This document shows, piece after piece, positions 43,250-51,918 of a stretch of DNA of 54,607 nucleotides. This DNA comes from Pseudoxanthomonas wuyuanensis (lineage in GTDB: Bacteria > Pseudomonadota > Gammaproteobacteria > Xanthomonadales > Xanthomonadaceae). Numbering within the stretch: the stretch's first letter is position 1; every line of letters begins with the position of its first letter. The stretch lies in assembly GCF_900215535.1 (NCBI RefSeq), contig NZ_OCND01000015.1, positions 1 through 54,607 of the forward strand, read 5' to 3'. The notes under the pieces were generated by a model that had not been told where the DNA came from, made no database searches, and saw only the letters and a list, made by a program, of their open reading frames with translations. A program made the position numbers and the translations under genes.

Positions 43250-44088
43250 GCGCCCTGCGCAGCCGCTGGCCGGCCTGGCTGATCCTTGGGCTGGGTTTCG
43301 CCTTCCTGTATTTGCCGGTGTTCCTGCTGATGGCGTATTCGTTCAACGAATCGCGGCTGGCGACGGTATGGTCGGGCTTTTCGTTCAAATGGTACGGCGA
43401 ACTGTTCCGCGACAGGCAGATGCTGGCCGCTGCCTGGATCAGCATCAAGGTGGCGTTCTGGACCGCCACCGCGGCGGTGGTGCTGGGAACGATGGCGGCG
43501 CTGGTGATGACCCGGATGCGGCGCTTTCCCAGCAAGACGCTGTTCGGCGCGCTGATTACCGCGCCGCTGGTGATGCCGGAAGTGATCATCGGCCTGTCGC
43601 TGCTGCTGATGTTCGTATCGCTGGGCGAGCTGCTGAACATGACACCCAAGGGCATCATGGCGATCTGGATCGCGCATGTGACCTTCACCCTGGCGTTCGT
43701 CACCGTGGTGGTGTCCTCGCGGCTGTCGGAACTGGACAAGTCGCTGGAAGAGGCGGCGATGGACCTGGGCGCCAACCGCATCAAGGTGTTCTTCCTGATC
43801 ACGCTGCCGATCATCGCCCCGGCGCTGGTGTCCGGCTGGCTGCTGGCGTTCACGCTGTCGCTGGACGATGTGGTCATCGCCAGCTTCGTCGCCGGCCCCA
43901 GTTCGACCACGCTGCCGATGAAGGTGTTCTCGTCGGTGCGGCTGGGCCTTAGCCCCAAGATCAACGCGCTGGCCACGCTGATGATCGTGGTGGTGTCGCT
44001 GGCAGCCTTCCTGGGCTGGTGGCTGATGTACCGCGAAGAAAAGCGCCGCCAGCGCGACATGCAGCTGGCGCTGCAGGACAACGGCTGA
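43246..44088 (+). CDS. potI: Polyamine ABC transporter permease (PotI-like)
   Basis: This 280-residue second permease has the EAA loop 'EAAMDLGANRIKVFFLITLP' and the characteristic 'SLDDVVIASFVAGPSSTTLP'. About six membrane segments are visible, the first starting 'PAWLILGLGFAFLYLPVFLL'. It ends the importer operon; a dispersed palindromic repeat begins 14 bases downstream. Confidence 0.93.
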   Translation: MSALRSRWPAWLILGLGFAFLYLPVFLLMAYSFNESRLATVWSGFSFKWYGELFRDRQMLAAAWISIKVAFWTATAAVVLGTMAALVMTRMRRFPSKTLFGALITAPLVMPEVIIGLSLLLMFVSLGELLNMTPKGIMAIWIAHVTFTLAFVTVVVSSRLSELDKSLEEAAMDLGANRIKVFFLITLPIIAPALVSGWLLAFTLSLDDVVIASFVAGPSSTTLPMKVFSSVRLGLSPKINALATLMIVVVSLAAFLGWWLMYREEKRRQRDMQLALQDNG

Positions 44089-44101
44089 GGATTATTTCCC
44101 C

Positions 44102-44254
44102 TGTAGGAGCGACGCGAGTCGCGACGGCGCCCGGATAGCGGCTCAGCGTGCAAGATGAAGAATGCGCCGCAGCGCGCCCGGATGACGAACAGATAGGCTG
44201 CAATCGCTCTCGGATCCACAATCGCGACCCACCCGTACCGGCATGCCGGTACGG
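44102..44254. repeat. Dispersed palindromes after potI
   Basis: A half copy of the 'GTAGGAGCGACGCGAGTCGC' repeat starts at 44103, and a perfect 22-bp palindrome lies at 44233-44254 (centre CCGGCATGCCGG). The gap before the pirin gene (44089-44363) shows nothing else. Another half copy of the first repeat lies at 45299-45326, between the pirin gene and the gene at 45482. Confidence 0.6.
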
Positions 44255-44363
44255 CGCCTACAACAAAGGAATTCACGCACCGCTGGAACAGACGGTTGCA
44301 CCATCTGCCGTTCCTAAGCGCCGCTGCCGATGCCATCTTGTCGGCAACCAAGAGGGAATCGCC

Positions 44364-45224
44364 ATGAACGCATCCACCGAATCCGCCCCCGCCCGCATCC
44401 AGCGCAAGGTCCGCGGCCGCGCCACGTCCGACGGTGCCGGGGTCAAGCTGACCCGTGTGATCGGCGGCCCCGAACTGCCGGATCTGGACCCTTTCCTGTT
44501 GCTGGACGAATTCGGCACCGACCGTGCCGAGGACTATATCGCCGGTTTTCCGGAGCACCCGCACCGGGGCTTCGAGACGGTGACCTATATGCTGGACGGA
44601 CGCATGCGCCACCGCGACAACCACGGCAACGAAGGCCTGCTGACGCCGGGGTCGGTGCAGTGGATGACCGCCGGGCGCGGCCTGGTGCATTCGGAAATGC
44701 CCGAACAGGAATCCGGCCGCATGCGCGGGTTCCAGTTGTGGGTCAATCTGCCGGCCCGCGAAAAGATGACCGAACCGAAATACCAGGAGTTCGCGCCCGA
44801 TCGCATTCCCGTCGCCACGCCGGCCAGCGGCGTCAGCGTGAAGGTGATCGCCGGTGCCGTCGGCGATGTGCGCGGCCCGATCGCGCAACCTGCAACCGAA
44901 CCGGTGTACCTGGATATCGCGCTGGACCCCGGCCAGGCCTGGCGGTATCTGCTGCCCGAGGGACACAACGCTTTCGTCTATGCATTCGAAGGCGCCGCCA
45001 CGGTGGGCGAGGGCGATGACGCCCGGCCGCTGGAAACCCGGGAACTGGCGGTGCTGGGTGGCGGCAATGACTTGGCCTTGCGCGCCGGCAGCCAGCCCAC
45101 GCGATTGATCCTGGTGGCCGGAAAACCGCTGCGCGAACCGGTGATGCGGCACGGCCCGTTCGTGATGAACACCAAGCAGGAACTGATGCAGGCCTTCGTC
45201 GATTTCCAGGAAGGCCGCTTCTGA
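44364..45224 (+). CDS. Pirin-family bicupin
   Basis: The 286-residue bicupin carries the pirin N-domain metal site ('FPEHPHRGFETVTYMLDG', 'WMTAGRGLVHSEMP') and C-domain ('PEGHNAFVYAFEGAATVGEG'). Pirins bind iron; some act as quercetin dioxygenases or redox-dependent regulators, and the role here is open. The ATG at 44364 follows AGAGGGAATC; the longer frame crosses repeats. 'MNASTESAPARIQRKVRGRA' starts the protein. A second, distinct pirin lies at 47168. Confidence 0.88.
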   Translation: MNASTESAPARIQRKVRGRATSDGAGVKLTRVIGGPELPDLDPFLLLDEFGTDRAEDYIAGFPEHPHRGFETVTYMLDGRMRHRDNHGNEGLLTPGSVQWMTAGRGLVHSEMPEQESGRMRGFQLWVNLPAREKMTEPKYQEFAPDRIPVATPASGVSVKVIAGAVGDVRGPIAQPATEPVYLDIALDPGQAWRYLLPEGHNAFVYAFEGAATVGEGDDARPLETRELAVLGGGNDLALRAGSQPTRLILVAGKPLREPVMRHGPFVMNTKQELMQAFVDFQEGRF

Positions 45225-45481
45225 GGCCTTACTCCCTGCGTGGCCGCCCATGGAATCACTCGCTCATTGGCTGCGTCCCTCCCAGAGGGAGCCTTCCCTG
45301 TGGGAGCGACGTGAGTCGCGATGAAGCGTTACCGATCAGCTCTCCGCAACCGCAAATCCGAAAAGCATTGGACGGGGATAAAGGCAAAGAGAACGATCCA
45401 AAGCAAACGCTTTATTTCGCTCCTCCGCTATGTTTCGTGTCCAGTGCTTTGGACTTTTCCCAACACAGCCTGGATCGAGAT

Positions 45482-45943
45482 TCAACGCCCAGCAGAGAGC
45501 AGCGTGGCGCTGGCGTCATTGACGTCCAGTTGCCGCGTCAACGCCTGCAGCGTGCCCAGTTCCTGCGCGGAACCGGCATTGATCCAGACCTGGGCGTAAT
45601 GGTCCTTGCCCAACTTGATCACGGTGATGCGCCGGGACTCCATGTCCGGAAGCACGCGGCCGCCAAGATCGAGCCGATACCAGTACAGTTCCCGGCCGGA
45701 AAAGCGGCCTTCCTCGGCGCGCAGTTGCCGGGTCAGGGCGATGTTCGGGTCGCGCGAGGTCAGCATCACGTTCAACACCTGGCGCCCGTCGGGATCGACG
45801 GCCTTGCAGGCGATGAAACCGTCGCCCAAGCGCTGCTCCCATTGCAATTCGGTGTTTGCGGGCAGGTTGGGGCAATAGAACGGCTGCTGCGCAAGTGCGG
45901 CAGCGGGCAATAACAGCAGACTCAAAACAAGAGCGATTTTCAT
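45482..45943 (-). CDS. Exported protein of unknown function
   Basis: The protein has 153 residues with a clear signal peptide ('MKIALVLSLLLLPAAALAQQ'), so it is probably periplasmic. Two Cys ('FYCPNLP', 'FIACKAVD') could form a disulfide. I do not recognise the domain. The mature part is mixed alpha/beta ('RQVLNVMLTSRDPNIALTRQ', 'RRITVIKLGKDHYAQVWI'). The ribosome binding site is weak (GGGGACCCC before ATG). Gaps on both sides (45225-45481 and 45944-46204) hold no visible gene. Confidence 0.75.
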   Translation of the reverse strand: MKIALVLSLLLLPAAALAQQPFYCPNLPANTELQWEQRLGDGFIACKAVDPDGRQVLNVMLTSRDPNIALTRQLRAEEGRFSGRELYWYRLDLGGRVLPDMESRRITVIKLGKDHYAQVWINAGSAQELGTLQALTRQLDVNDASATLLSAGR

Positions 45944-46204
45944 GTGGGGTCCCCCTGGACGAGCGCCGCAATGCGGCGGACAGATGGTTCTGGCACCAAT
46001 CCGGGCCGTCGTGGCCGGCCGTCATCCGGTCCGGACGTTTCATGTATCCCCAATCCACGGCGCCCCGCCGCCGGCTGTCCTGGCTGGCAGGTGGTACGAC
46101 CATAGCCCAGCCGTGCACCGATGACAACGTATCGGCGCGCGATTCGCCCTGTTTTCCAGCCGATTGCCGATGGCGCAGGCGCTGCCCGCGCCATCGGCGG
46201 GGGC

Positions 46205-46927
46205 TCAACGCTCGTCGCGGCCCAGCCAGCCGTAGGCCATGCCGCCAATCAGGCCGCCCAGGATGGGGGCCAGCCAGAACAGCCATAGCTGCCCAAGGGC
46301 GCCTGAGCCGGCAAACAGCGCCACGCCGGTGGAGCGGGCCGGATTGACCGAGGTGTTGGTGACCGGGATGCTGATCAGGTGGATCAGCGTCAGTGCAAGG
46401 CCAATGGCGATGGGGGCAAAGCCGGCCGGCGCGCGCTTGTGGGTGGCGCCCATGATGACCACCAGGAAGAACGCCGTCAGCACCACCTCGGTCAGGAACG
46501 CCGCCGCCACCGAATAGCCGCCAGGCGACAGGGCGTCGTAGCCGTTGCTGGCAAACGCTCCGGCCGCACCCGGGTCGATGGCAAAGCCGCTGCTGCCCTT
46601 GGCGATCTGCAGCAGGATGAAACCGGCCGCGATGCCGCCAATGACCTGTGCGATGACATACGGGATCAGTTCCCGCGCCGGAAAGCGCCCGCCGGCCCAC
46701 AGCCCGAAACTGACCGCCGGATTGAAGTGCGCGCCGGAAATATGCCCGAACGCATACGCCCCGGTCAGCACCGTCAAGCCGAACGCCAACGACACGCCCA
46801 GCAGACCGATGCCCAAGGGATTGCCGTCGCCGCCGAAATTGGCCGCCAGCACCGCGCTGCCGCAGCCCCCCAGTACCAGCCAGAACGTTCCCAGCAACTC
46901 CGCTACCAGTTTCTTTGCCAGACTCAT
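46205..46927 (-). CDS. aqpZ: Aquaporin Z
   Basis: This 240-residue water channel has six membrane helices and both NPA boxes: '[20 protein letters not shown]' and '[18 protein letters not shown]'. The N-terminal '[20 protein letters not shown]' is typical of AqpZ. The residue pattern around the second NPA (Arg after NPA) fits a water-selective pore. It is a single gene with no linked neighbours; the 240 bases upstream (46928-47167) show only a short 'CTCACTCCTC' repetition. Confidence 0.95.
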   Translation of the reverse strand: MSLAKKLVAELLGTFWLVLGGCGSAVLAANFGGDGNPLGIGLLGVSLAFGLTVLTGAYAFGHISGAHFNPAVSFGLWAGGRFPARELIPYVIAQVIGGIAAGFILLQIAKGSSGFAIDPGAAGAFASNGYDALSPGGYSVAAAFLTEVVLTAFFLVVIMGATHKRAPAGFAPIAIGLALTLIHLISIPVTNTSVNPARSTGVALFAGSGALGQLWLFWLAPILGGLIGGMAYGWLGRDER

Positions 46928-47167
46928 TGGAACCCCCGATTTGAATGAACGCCGCCGTCCAGCGGCGCCAGCAACATAATCGAAAGTTGTGACGGCGATG
47001 TTTGCATTGCGTTAGGGCGCGTCCTCAACAGCGCCGCCGGATGACGGCATCGAGCAAGCCGCAACCGAGACCAGGCGCGAATCAGGGTTTGCAAAGAAAG
47101 AAGGAAGCAAGGCCGACCCTTCCTCGTTTCTCACTCCTCATTTCTCACTCCTCGCTCCACCCAACCA

Positions 47168-48031
47168 TCACCGCTCCGGCAACGGGATGAACTCGGTTTC
47201 GCCGGGAATCTGGCCGAAGCGGCCGTCCAGCCAGTCCTGCTTGGCCTGTTCGATGCGCTCCTTCGAACTGGACACGAAGTTCCACCACATGTGGCGCGGC
47301 GCATCCAACGGTTCGCCGCCGACCAGCAGGCCCTTGACCGCGGTTTTGGCGCGCAGCACCGGGCGGGTACCGCGCTCGAACACGACCAGATGCTTTTCCG
47401 GAATGTCGGCACCGTCGATCTGGGCATCGCCCTCCAGCACATACAGCGCGCGCTCGGCATGGCTGTCGTCGATGGCCAGTTCGGCATCGGCCTGCAGATC
47501 CACCGCCACGTTGAAGGTATCGGCGAACACCCGCACCGGCGACTCTTCGCCGTAGCTACGGCCGGCGATCACGCGCAACAGCACGCCATTGCGCTGCTGC
47601 TGCGGCAGCGTGGCGGCGGCATGGTGATGGAATTCCGGGGCGGTTTCCTCATCGGCTTTCGGCAGCGCCACCCAGGTCTGCATGCCATGCAACGGGTGTT
47701 GGCCCTGGCGTACATCGGCCGGGCTGCGTTCGGAATGCGCAATGCCGCGGCCGGCCGTCATCCAGTTGACGTCGCCCGGCCGGATGACCTGCTCGGAACC
47801 CAAGGTATCTTTGTGGTTGATCGCGCCCGACCACAGGAATGTCACCGTTGCCAGCCCGATATGCGGATGCGGGCGCACGTCCACGCCGTTGCCGGGCTCG
47901 AAAACGGCCGGGCCCATGTGATCGACGAATACGAACGGCCCCACGCTGCGGGCCTGCAGGCTGGGCACCGCCCGGCGGACATTGAACCCGCCGCCCAGAT
48001 CGTGGACGCGCGGTGTGATGATGGTGGTCAT
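47168..48031 (-). CDS. Pirin-family bicupin, second type
   Basis: This 287-residue pirin has its metal site in 'VRPHPHIGLATVTFLWSG' and 'WMTAGRGIAHSERSP'. Unlike the pirin at 44364, its C-terminal half ends 'HMWWNFVSSSKERIEQAKQD', the hallmark of the YhhW/YhaK-like branch that includes quercetinases. The ATG at 48031 has a strong AGGAGGAAG site; an ATG 27 bases upstream lacks one. It is not adjacent to any obvious partner gene. Confidence 0.9.
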   Translation of the reverse strand: MTTIITPRVHDLGGGFNVRRAVPSLQARSVGPFVFVDHMGPAVFEPGNGVDVRPHPHIGLATVTFLWSGAINHKDTLGSEQVIRPGDVNWMTAGRGIAHSERSPADVRQGQHPLHGMQTWVALPKADEETAPEFHHHAAATLPQQQRNGVLLRVIAGRSYGEESPVRVFADTFNVAVDLQADAELAIDDSHAERALYVLEGDAQIDGADIPEKHLVVFERGTRPVLRAKTAVKGLLVGGEPLDAPRHMWWNFVSSSKERIEQAKQDWLDGRFGQIPGETEFIPLPER

Positions 48032-48220
48032 GGCTTCCTCCTGAGGTAGTGTCAGCATGGCATGGCGGCCTGGCGTGCGGCATAGCGCGATGGCAACGGA
48101 CCGTTGCAGAAGCTGGGTTGTATCTGCAAAGGGGTAGTCATGGTCGGGTGCGCAGATGCCCCAGTTTGCCTTGTCGGCAGCGGGGCAAGCGTAATGCCGT
48201 GCTTTTTTGGCCGCATTGCG

Positions 48221-48892
48221 CTATCGGCCGTCCCGTTGCGAGGCCAGCCGGTCCGCCAGCCGCGTCGGCTCGGGCAGGCGGTAGCCGGCCAGGCAGCGCA
48301 TCACCAGTTCCGCGGCCGACGCCATCGACACTCTGTGGCCAGGCGAGACGAACAACGGATTGCAACGCCGCTTGCTGCGCAGGACCCAGCCGATCTGCGC
48401 GCCGCGATGCATCAGCCGGGTGCGGTCGCCGGGTTCGGGGCCGGGCGGGTCGAAACTGCCGCACAGCGGCTTCTTCGCCACGCCAATGCTGGCCAGCCCG
48501 GTCGCGATGCCGAAATGGGCCGCAATGCCCAGCCGGCGGGGGTGCGCAATGCCATGGCCGTCGATGAAGGCCAGCTGTGGCGGTTGTGGCAGACCTGCCA
48601 GCGCCGCCAGCAGCGCCGGCAATTCGCGGAAACTGAGCAGGCCCGGGATGTACGGCATACAGGTCGGCAATCTCGCGATTCGCTGCGCCGTAGGTTGCAG
48701 CGTATCGGCGTCCATCAACAGCGCAGCGGCGTGGGTGACCGTGCCTTCGGCCTCGAAACCGGCGTCGAATCCGCCCAGCGACCGCAGCGGTGTCGGGAAG
48801 TCGTCCTCCAGCACCAACTGCATCGCCAGTTGCGCCTGCAAGCGCCTGGCTTTGGCGATATCGCCATCCCAGGGTTCCAGTAGCGCGCTCAT
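48221..48892 (-). CDS. nfi: Endonuclease V
   Basis: This 223-residue deoxyinosine 3'-endonuclease acts in repair of deaminated adenine. Conserved blocks: 'LGGFDAGFE' (metal Asp about 43), '[20 protein letters not shown]' (second Asp), and '[12 protein letters not shown]' (Lys). Length is typical. The ATG overlaps the TGA of the histidine phosphatase gene upstream as ATGA, so the two are co-translated. Confidence 0.93.
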   Translation of the reverse strand: MSALLEPWDGDIAKARRLQAQLAMQLVLEDDFPTPLRSLGGFDAGFEAEGTVTHAAALLMDADTLQPTAQRIARLPTCMPYIPGLLSFRELPALLAALAGLPQPPQLAFIDGHGIAHPRRLGIAAHFGIATGLASIGVAKKPLCGSFDPPGPEPGDRTRLMHRGAQIGWVLRSKRRCNPLFVSPGHRVSMASAAELVMRCLAGYRLPEPTRLADRLASQRDGR

Positions 48893-49440
48893 CGGCCGGC
48901 AGCGCCGTAGCGGCGTATCTCCAATGCTGGCTTGCTTGTCGCGTCGAACCGGATGGTGGACAGGCGGTCGTACTCGCTCTCGTCCATCGCCGGCACTTCG
49001 CATCCGCACAGCGCTGCCACCAGTTCCGGCACGGTGTTGCTGTGACCGACAATCAGCACGGTGCCCACGGTATACCGCTGCCGCCACTGCGCCGCCGCTT
49101 CGTCGGCCGGCCCCTTGCTGAAGTAGCGCAGGACCGCCAACCCATGCGCCGCGGCGGTTGGTTCGGCGGTCTGCTGGGTGCGGCGGTATTCGGTGGCATA
49201 GACCGCCACCACCGGCGCATCGGCCAACAACCGGGCCAGTTCGGCCGCGCGTACCCGGCCGTCCGGACTCAGATTGGGGTCCTCGGCATCGTCGCTGCTT
49301 TTCTCGCCATGGCGCACCACCGCAAACGTCAGCGCGGTGTCGTTGGCGGGTGGTCTGGGTGTCGAAGCGCACCCGGCGGCCGACAGCAGCATCAACAGCA
49401 GAGCGGCACGAAACAGCAACGGAAAAATGCAGAGATTCAT
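48889..49440 (-). CDS. Histidine phosphatase-family lipoprotein
   Basis: The 183-residue protein has a lipoprotein signal ('MLLSAAGC', Cys about 24) and the phosphohistidine motif 'AVVRHGEKS'. The second His is in '[14 protein letters not shown]', and '[14 protein letters not shown]' is typical of the phosphoglycerate mutase/SixA-like fold. It is probably a periplasmic-facing phosphatase of unknown substrate. It forms an ATGA-coupled pair with nfi. Confidence 0.88.
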   Translation of the reverse strand: MNLCIFPLLFRAALLLMLLSAAGCASTPRPPANDTALTFAVVRHGEKSSDDAEDPNLSPDGRVRAAELARLLADAPVVAVYATEYRRTQQTAEPTAAAHGLAVLRYFSKGPADEAAAQWRQRYTVGTVLIVGHSNTVPELVAALCGCEVPAMDESEYDRLSTIRFDATSKPALEIRRYGAAGR

Positions 49441-49494
49441 CGTATTCCCTGTAACTGATGGCTACTGCGGGTGGCCCCAGTCTACGCCGGGGCG

Positions 49495-49866
49495 CTATAG
49501 GGCTGGGTCAGGGAAAGGAAGTTTCTCCTGCGAGGTGCTCGGTTGAGCTTCCCAGGTAGTACCGTTGCGGTAAAAGTCCGCCTGCGTCTCGGATGTGCCA
49601 GCGCCGATTCGTACCGCGATGGTGCAAGCGATCTGCCCAGCATGCTTCGCATCCATAGCGGGTATGCAGGTCCCCAGCTTGGTGGTGATCTCAGTTTGCA
49701 TGTCGCCCATGTCAAGCATTTTTATTATGGCGTCAGTCGCTTCTTTCTCGTTGGGTAGCGCCGGCGTGTCGCTGCTGGCGGCTTGCGTGGATGCCGTGCT
49801 GAGCGGCGCCGTACATGCTGCGCTGGAGGCGACGAGAAGTAGGATAACAATCGAATTGAGCCGCAT
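49495..49866 (-). CDS. Small lipoprotein, probable terminal cassette gene
   Basis: This 123-residue protein has a lipoprotein signal ('[13 protein letters not shown]', Cys about 18), a Ser/Thr-rich linker and a small domain ('[20 protein letters not shown]', '[20 protein letters not shown]') with two Cys. I do not recognise the domain. The ATG at 49866 has GGAGGTG upstream. A degenerate attC-like site lies just upstream (49882), as for a cassette gene, but no attC follows the gene, so it would be the last, eroded cassette. Confidence 0.75.
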   Translation of the reverse strand: MRLNSIVILLLVASSAACTAPLSTASTQAASSDTPALPNEKEATDAIIKMLDMGDMQTEITTKLGTCIPAMDAKHAGQIACTIAVRIGAGTSETQADFYRNGTTWEAQPSTSQEKLPFPDPAL

Positions 49867-49881
49867 GAACGCACCTCCGGG

Positions 49882-49940
49882 GTCAAACGCTTTAGTAAGC
49901 CGCATCACGAAGCGGCATTGGCTTGAACGAACTGCCAGGT
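49882..49940 (-). repeat. Degenerate attC-like site
   Basis: The 59-bp site keeps the interior 'GTTCGTTCAAGCC' and 'GCCGCTTCGTGATGCGGC' but has altered ends (GTTTGAC and ACCTGGC). It is probably no longer efficient. The 13 bases next to it, GCAGGTTAACAAA (49944-49956), recur next to the rightmost attC (54514-54526). Confidence 0.65.
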
Positions 49941-50016
49941 GGTGCAGGTTAACAAAAGCAATGCGGACAGAAATAACCCTGCCTAGATTGCGAAAGGTCC
50001 AAACGGGGGGAAGCAA

Positions 50017-50110
50017 GTAGCCTGAGTAAGGCCAACGGCCGCACCCGGGGGGAATGGAAGGTTCGCGTGTAGAACACCCCGGGTACGGCCTTTGGGCTTA
50101 TCATGGCTAC
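50017..50110. repeat. Inverted pair of REP-like units
   Basis: GTAGCCTGAGTAAGGCC... (50017-50050) and its imperfect inverse (50077-50110) face each other, ending in CCCGGGG and CCCCGGG. This is the 'GTAGCCCGGGTAAG..GCACCCGGG' type of repeat. The gap 49941-50259 holds no gene; a related half unit lies near 50180-50200. Confidence 0.6.
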
Positions 50111-50213
50111 ACCGGCTATTCAATAGATATCGTCGACCCACCTTCCGGGACCCGCCCCGGAAGCCCCCGGATCAAGTCTGGGGTTACCTGGGCTACGCTG
50201 ACTTTAGCCAAGC

Positions 50214-50239
50214 GTCGGCCCGGGGAAATCCGGGCCGAC
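50214..50239 (-). terminator. Hairpin after XAC0095-type gene
   Basis: A perfect 10-bp GC-rich stem (50214-50223 with 50230-50239, 6-base loop) lies 21 bases beyond the stop codon. It lacks a T-tract, so termination is uncertain. Confidence 0.4.
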
Positions 50240-50259
50240 GAAACAACACCGCAGGGGCC

Positions 50260-50943
50260 TTACTGCAGCGTCCGGCTCAGGCCATCACCAAAGCCGGGCT
50301 GCGACCCCGGCCTTGCGGCCGGACGTGCAAACCCCGCGTCGTACACAGCCCGCGTTTCGCCCACGCGGTTTAGCGGACGCCGCGACGGCCCGAGCGGCTG
50401 GTCTTTTACTTTGCCCAGGATGGCGCGCACGGCTTCCACCCCGTCATAGATGGCCTGTCCTATCAGCGGCAGCGTATGGTCAGCGAATTCGGCCTCGTGG
50501 CTGCCTGCCACCACATCGCCGTGCGCCGAGATGGTCTGAGTCAAAAGGTCCAGCGAATCAATCTGGCCCAGGGTGACGCCAAAGGAATAACGCTCGGCGA
50601 CCGCGATGGAAATCTCCTGCATCTTCTCGGACGCATCATCTTCGTCTTCGCCCTCGTCCTCGTCCGCATCCGCATCCGTTGCTGTCGCTGCCGCTTTCCG
50701 CTGCATAGGCTGCGGCAGTTCTTCCAACACCAATTCGACCTGCTCTGACAGCAACTGCAAGCAGACCGCCAGCTCGCCTATGCGTACCTCGGGCGTGCCT
50801 TCTTTCGCCTCATCCGACGTGCGCGGCTGCGCCAGCCGGGACAGGAACTCCGTGTAATCGCGCAGCTTCTTCAGCCGGAACTGGCTGTCCTCCGGCAGGA
50901 AATAGCCGGGCATGTCCATCTCATCCGAATCGAATTTCGACAT
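50260..50943 (-). CDS. XAC0095-family protein
   Basis: The 227-residue protein starts with 'YFLPEDSQFRLKKLRDYTEF' and continues 'LSRLAQPR', the signature of the XAC0095-like family restricted largely to Xanthomonadaceae; its function is unknown. An acidic linker (about 88-105, Asp/Glu/Ala-rich) splits two helical parts. The last 40 residues are Pro/Arg/Gly-rich and unlike the rest, perhaps readthrough into former non-coding DNA. GAGGA lies 8 bases before the ATG. A conserved-looking structured leader precedes it. It interrupts the cassette array and lacks its own attC. Confidence 0.75.
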   Translation of the reverse strand: MSKFDSDEMDMPGYFLPEDSQFRLKKLRDYTEFLSRLAQPRTSDEAKEGTPEVRIGELAVCLQLLSEQVELVLEELPQPMQRKAAATATDADADEDEGEDEDDASEKMQEISIAVAERYSFGVTLGQIDSLDLLTQTISAHGDVVAGSHEAEFADHTLPLIGQAIYDGVEAVRAILGKVKDQPLGPSRRPLNRVGETRAVYDAGFARPAARPGSQPGFGDGLSRTLQ

Positions 50944-50993
50944 CGTTGCGTCCTCTTTCCATGAAGTGACCCGCAGCCGACCGGCGACGGGAA

Positions 50994-51083
50994 GTCGGGA
51001 GGTTAGAAACCGCGTACAGACGGCGGGCGTATTTCCCTTGCGGGTGTTGTATTAGCCGCCCTCCCGACGCAGGCATCGCGTCG
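50994..51083 (-). ncRNA. Candidate structured RNA leader
   Basis: In minus-strand RNA a perfect 9-bp outer stem (51060-51068 with 50994-51002) encloses an inner stem (GGCGG/CCGCC) and a CCC-GCAA-GGG hairpin at 51035-51044. GCAA is a GNRA tetraloop only on this strand. A competing hairpin (51065-51070 with 51078-51083) would use part of the outer stem, so two alternative folds are possible. The element sits 51 bases before the XAC0095-type ATG. No known riboswitch consensus fits; the class is open. Confidence 0.35.
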
Positions 51084-51107
51084 GTTGCGCCTATGGAAAA
51101 CAGGCAC

Positions 51108-51137
51108 AAAAAACCCACCGGTTTGACGGAGGTGGGT
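51108..51137 (-). terminator. Intrinsic terminator
   Basis: On the minus strand ACCCACC pairs with GGTGGGT (51113-51137) and is followed by six T. A smaller hairpin AGGAG/CTCCT (51149-51166) lies just before it. No gene ends here, so it may end a small RNA transcribed from within 51140-51260 or act as an attenuator upstream of the XAC0095-type gene. Confidence 0.7.
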
Positions 51138-51265
51138 ACCGCTGTACGAGGAGTTTCTACGCTCCTTGGGCCGAGTCTGCTACTACACAAGAATGATGTC
51201 AACCGTTGGGCTTTGGCCGCAGTCGTGGGCGACTGACGGCTGGCAGCCGCACCAAGCCTGCCGCC

Positions 51266-51335
51266 GTCCAACGCCTGAGCCGGAACATTACAACAACCTG
51301 GCTACTCCGGAAGATTCGAACGAATCAGGTTCGCG
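51266..51335 (-). repeat. attC-like site overlapping the HIT gene end
   Basis: The right core GTTGGAC with 'CCGGCTCAGGC' is intact (51266-51283). The left arm, recognisable as 'GATTCGTTCGAATC', lies inside the last codons of the HIT gene (stop at 51302), with a degenerate inverse core near 51329. The gene and its recombination site thus overlap more than usual. Confidence 0.5.
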
Positions 51336-51811
51336 GTTTCAGTCAGTTGCTTGGCAGAAAATTGAACTCGCTTGAGACGCTGCGCATCCCCGCTTGGATC
51401 GTGCGAGGTACCTCTTTTGCGTCCGGCGCCATCGAATGTCGCGAGCTGAGGCGGACCTATCCCCCAATCACTGCCCTTCTGCCGGGGCACAACATGGAAA
51501 TGGAAGTGCGGCGTTTCCTGCCCGCTAAAGACCCCGTTGTTTTGGAACGTAAGTATTCCGAGGGGCTGATAAGTCTTGACGAGCGCCTCTGCGACTCTCT
51601 TGGCCGAAGCCATTATGGCTCCGCACTCCTGGTCGGAAAGATCGAGCAGCGTCGCGACATGCCGACGAGTGATGACGCAGCACTGGCCAACTTCGAACTG
51701 CCACGGATTGATCACGGTTAACGTATGTTCGTTTTCGTTTATGATCTTCCAACTTTCTTCACGGCTTGCCACACAAAGGTCGCAAGGATCTCTTATGGGA
51801 AGTTCGATCAT
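51302..51811 (-). CDS. HIT-family hydrolase (cassette gene)
   Basis: This 169-residue histidine-triad protein has the motif 'TPHFHFHVVPR'; 'NPWQFEVGQCCVITRRHVAT' precedes it in the expected place. HIT enzymes hydrolyse or transfer nucleotides (for example Ap4A or AMP-lysine). The C-terminal 45 residues after the triad ('GRKRGTSHDPSGDAQRLKRV') are an extension. GGAG lies upstream of the ATG, which is 37 bases from the preceding core site, farther than in the other cassettes. Confidence 0.85.
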   Translation of the reverse strand: MIELPIRDPCDLCVASREESWKIINENEHTLTVINPWQFEVGQCCVITRRHVATLLDLSDQECGAIMASAKRVAEALVKTYQPLGILTFQNNGVFSGQETPHFHFHVVPRQKGSDWGIGPPQLATFDGAGRKRGTSHDPSGDAQRLKRVQFSAKQLTETANLIRSNLPE

Positions 51812-51848
51812 TTTCCATCTCCGAATTAATCTGGTTTGTCCCCAGGCG

Positions 51849-51908
51849 GCCTAGCGCCTGAATTAAGCCGACCCGCGAAGCGGCTTCGGCTTGAATGAAC
51901 TGTTAGGC
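51849..51908 (-). repeat. attC site (60 bp)
   Basis: The ends are GCCTAAC (51902-51908) and GCTAGGC (51849-51855, one base off consensus), with a 'GCCGCTTCGCGGGTCGGC'-type stem. It follows the lipoprotein cassette gene at 51919. Confidence 0.85.
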
Positions 51909-51918
51909 GGCACAGCGA

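Noticed and set aside
45361..45470. Imperfect inverted repeat around AAAAGCATTGGAC and GTCCAGTGCTTT
   Set aside because: The arms match only partly and lie about 75 bases apart. I could not tell it from chance similarity, so it is not listed as an element.
50921..51271. A 116-residue minus-strand frame upstream of the XAC0095-type gene
   Set aside because: It crosses an intrinsic terminator and a structured region and ends just inside the next gene. Non-coding RNA explains the structure better, though leader-peptide translation is not excluded.
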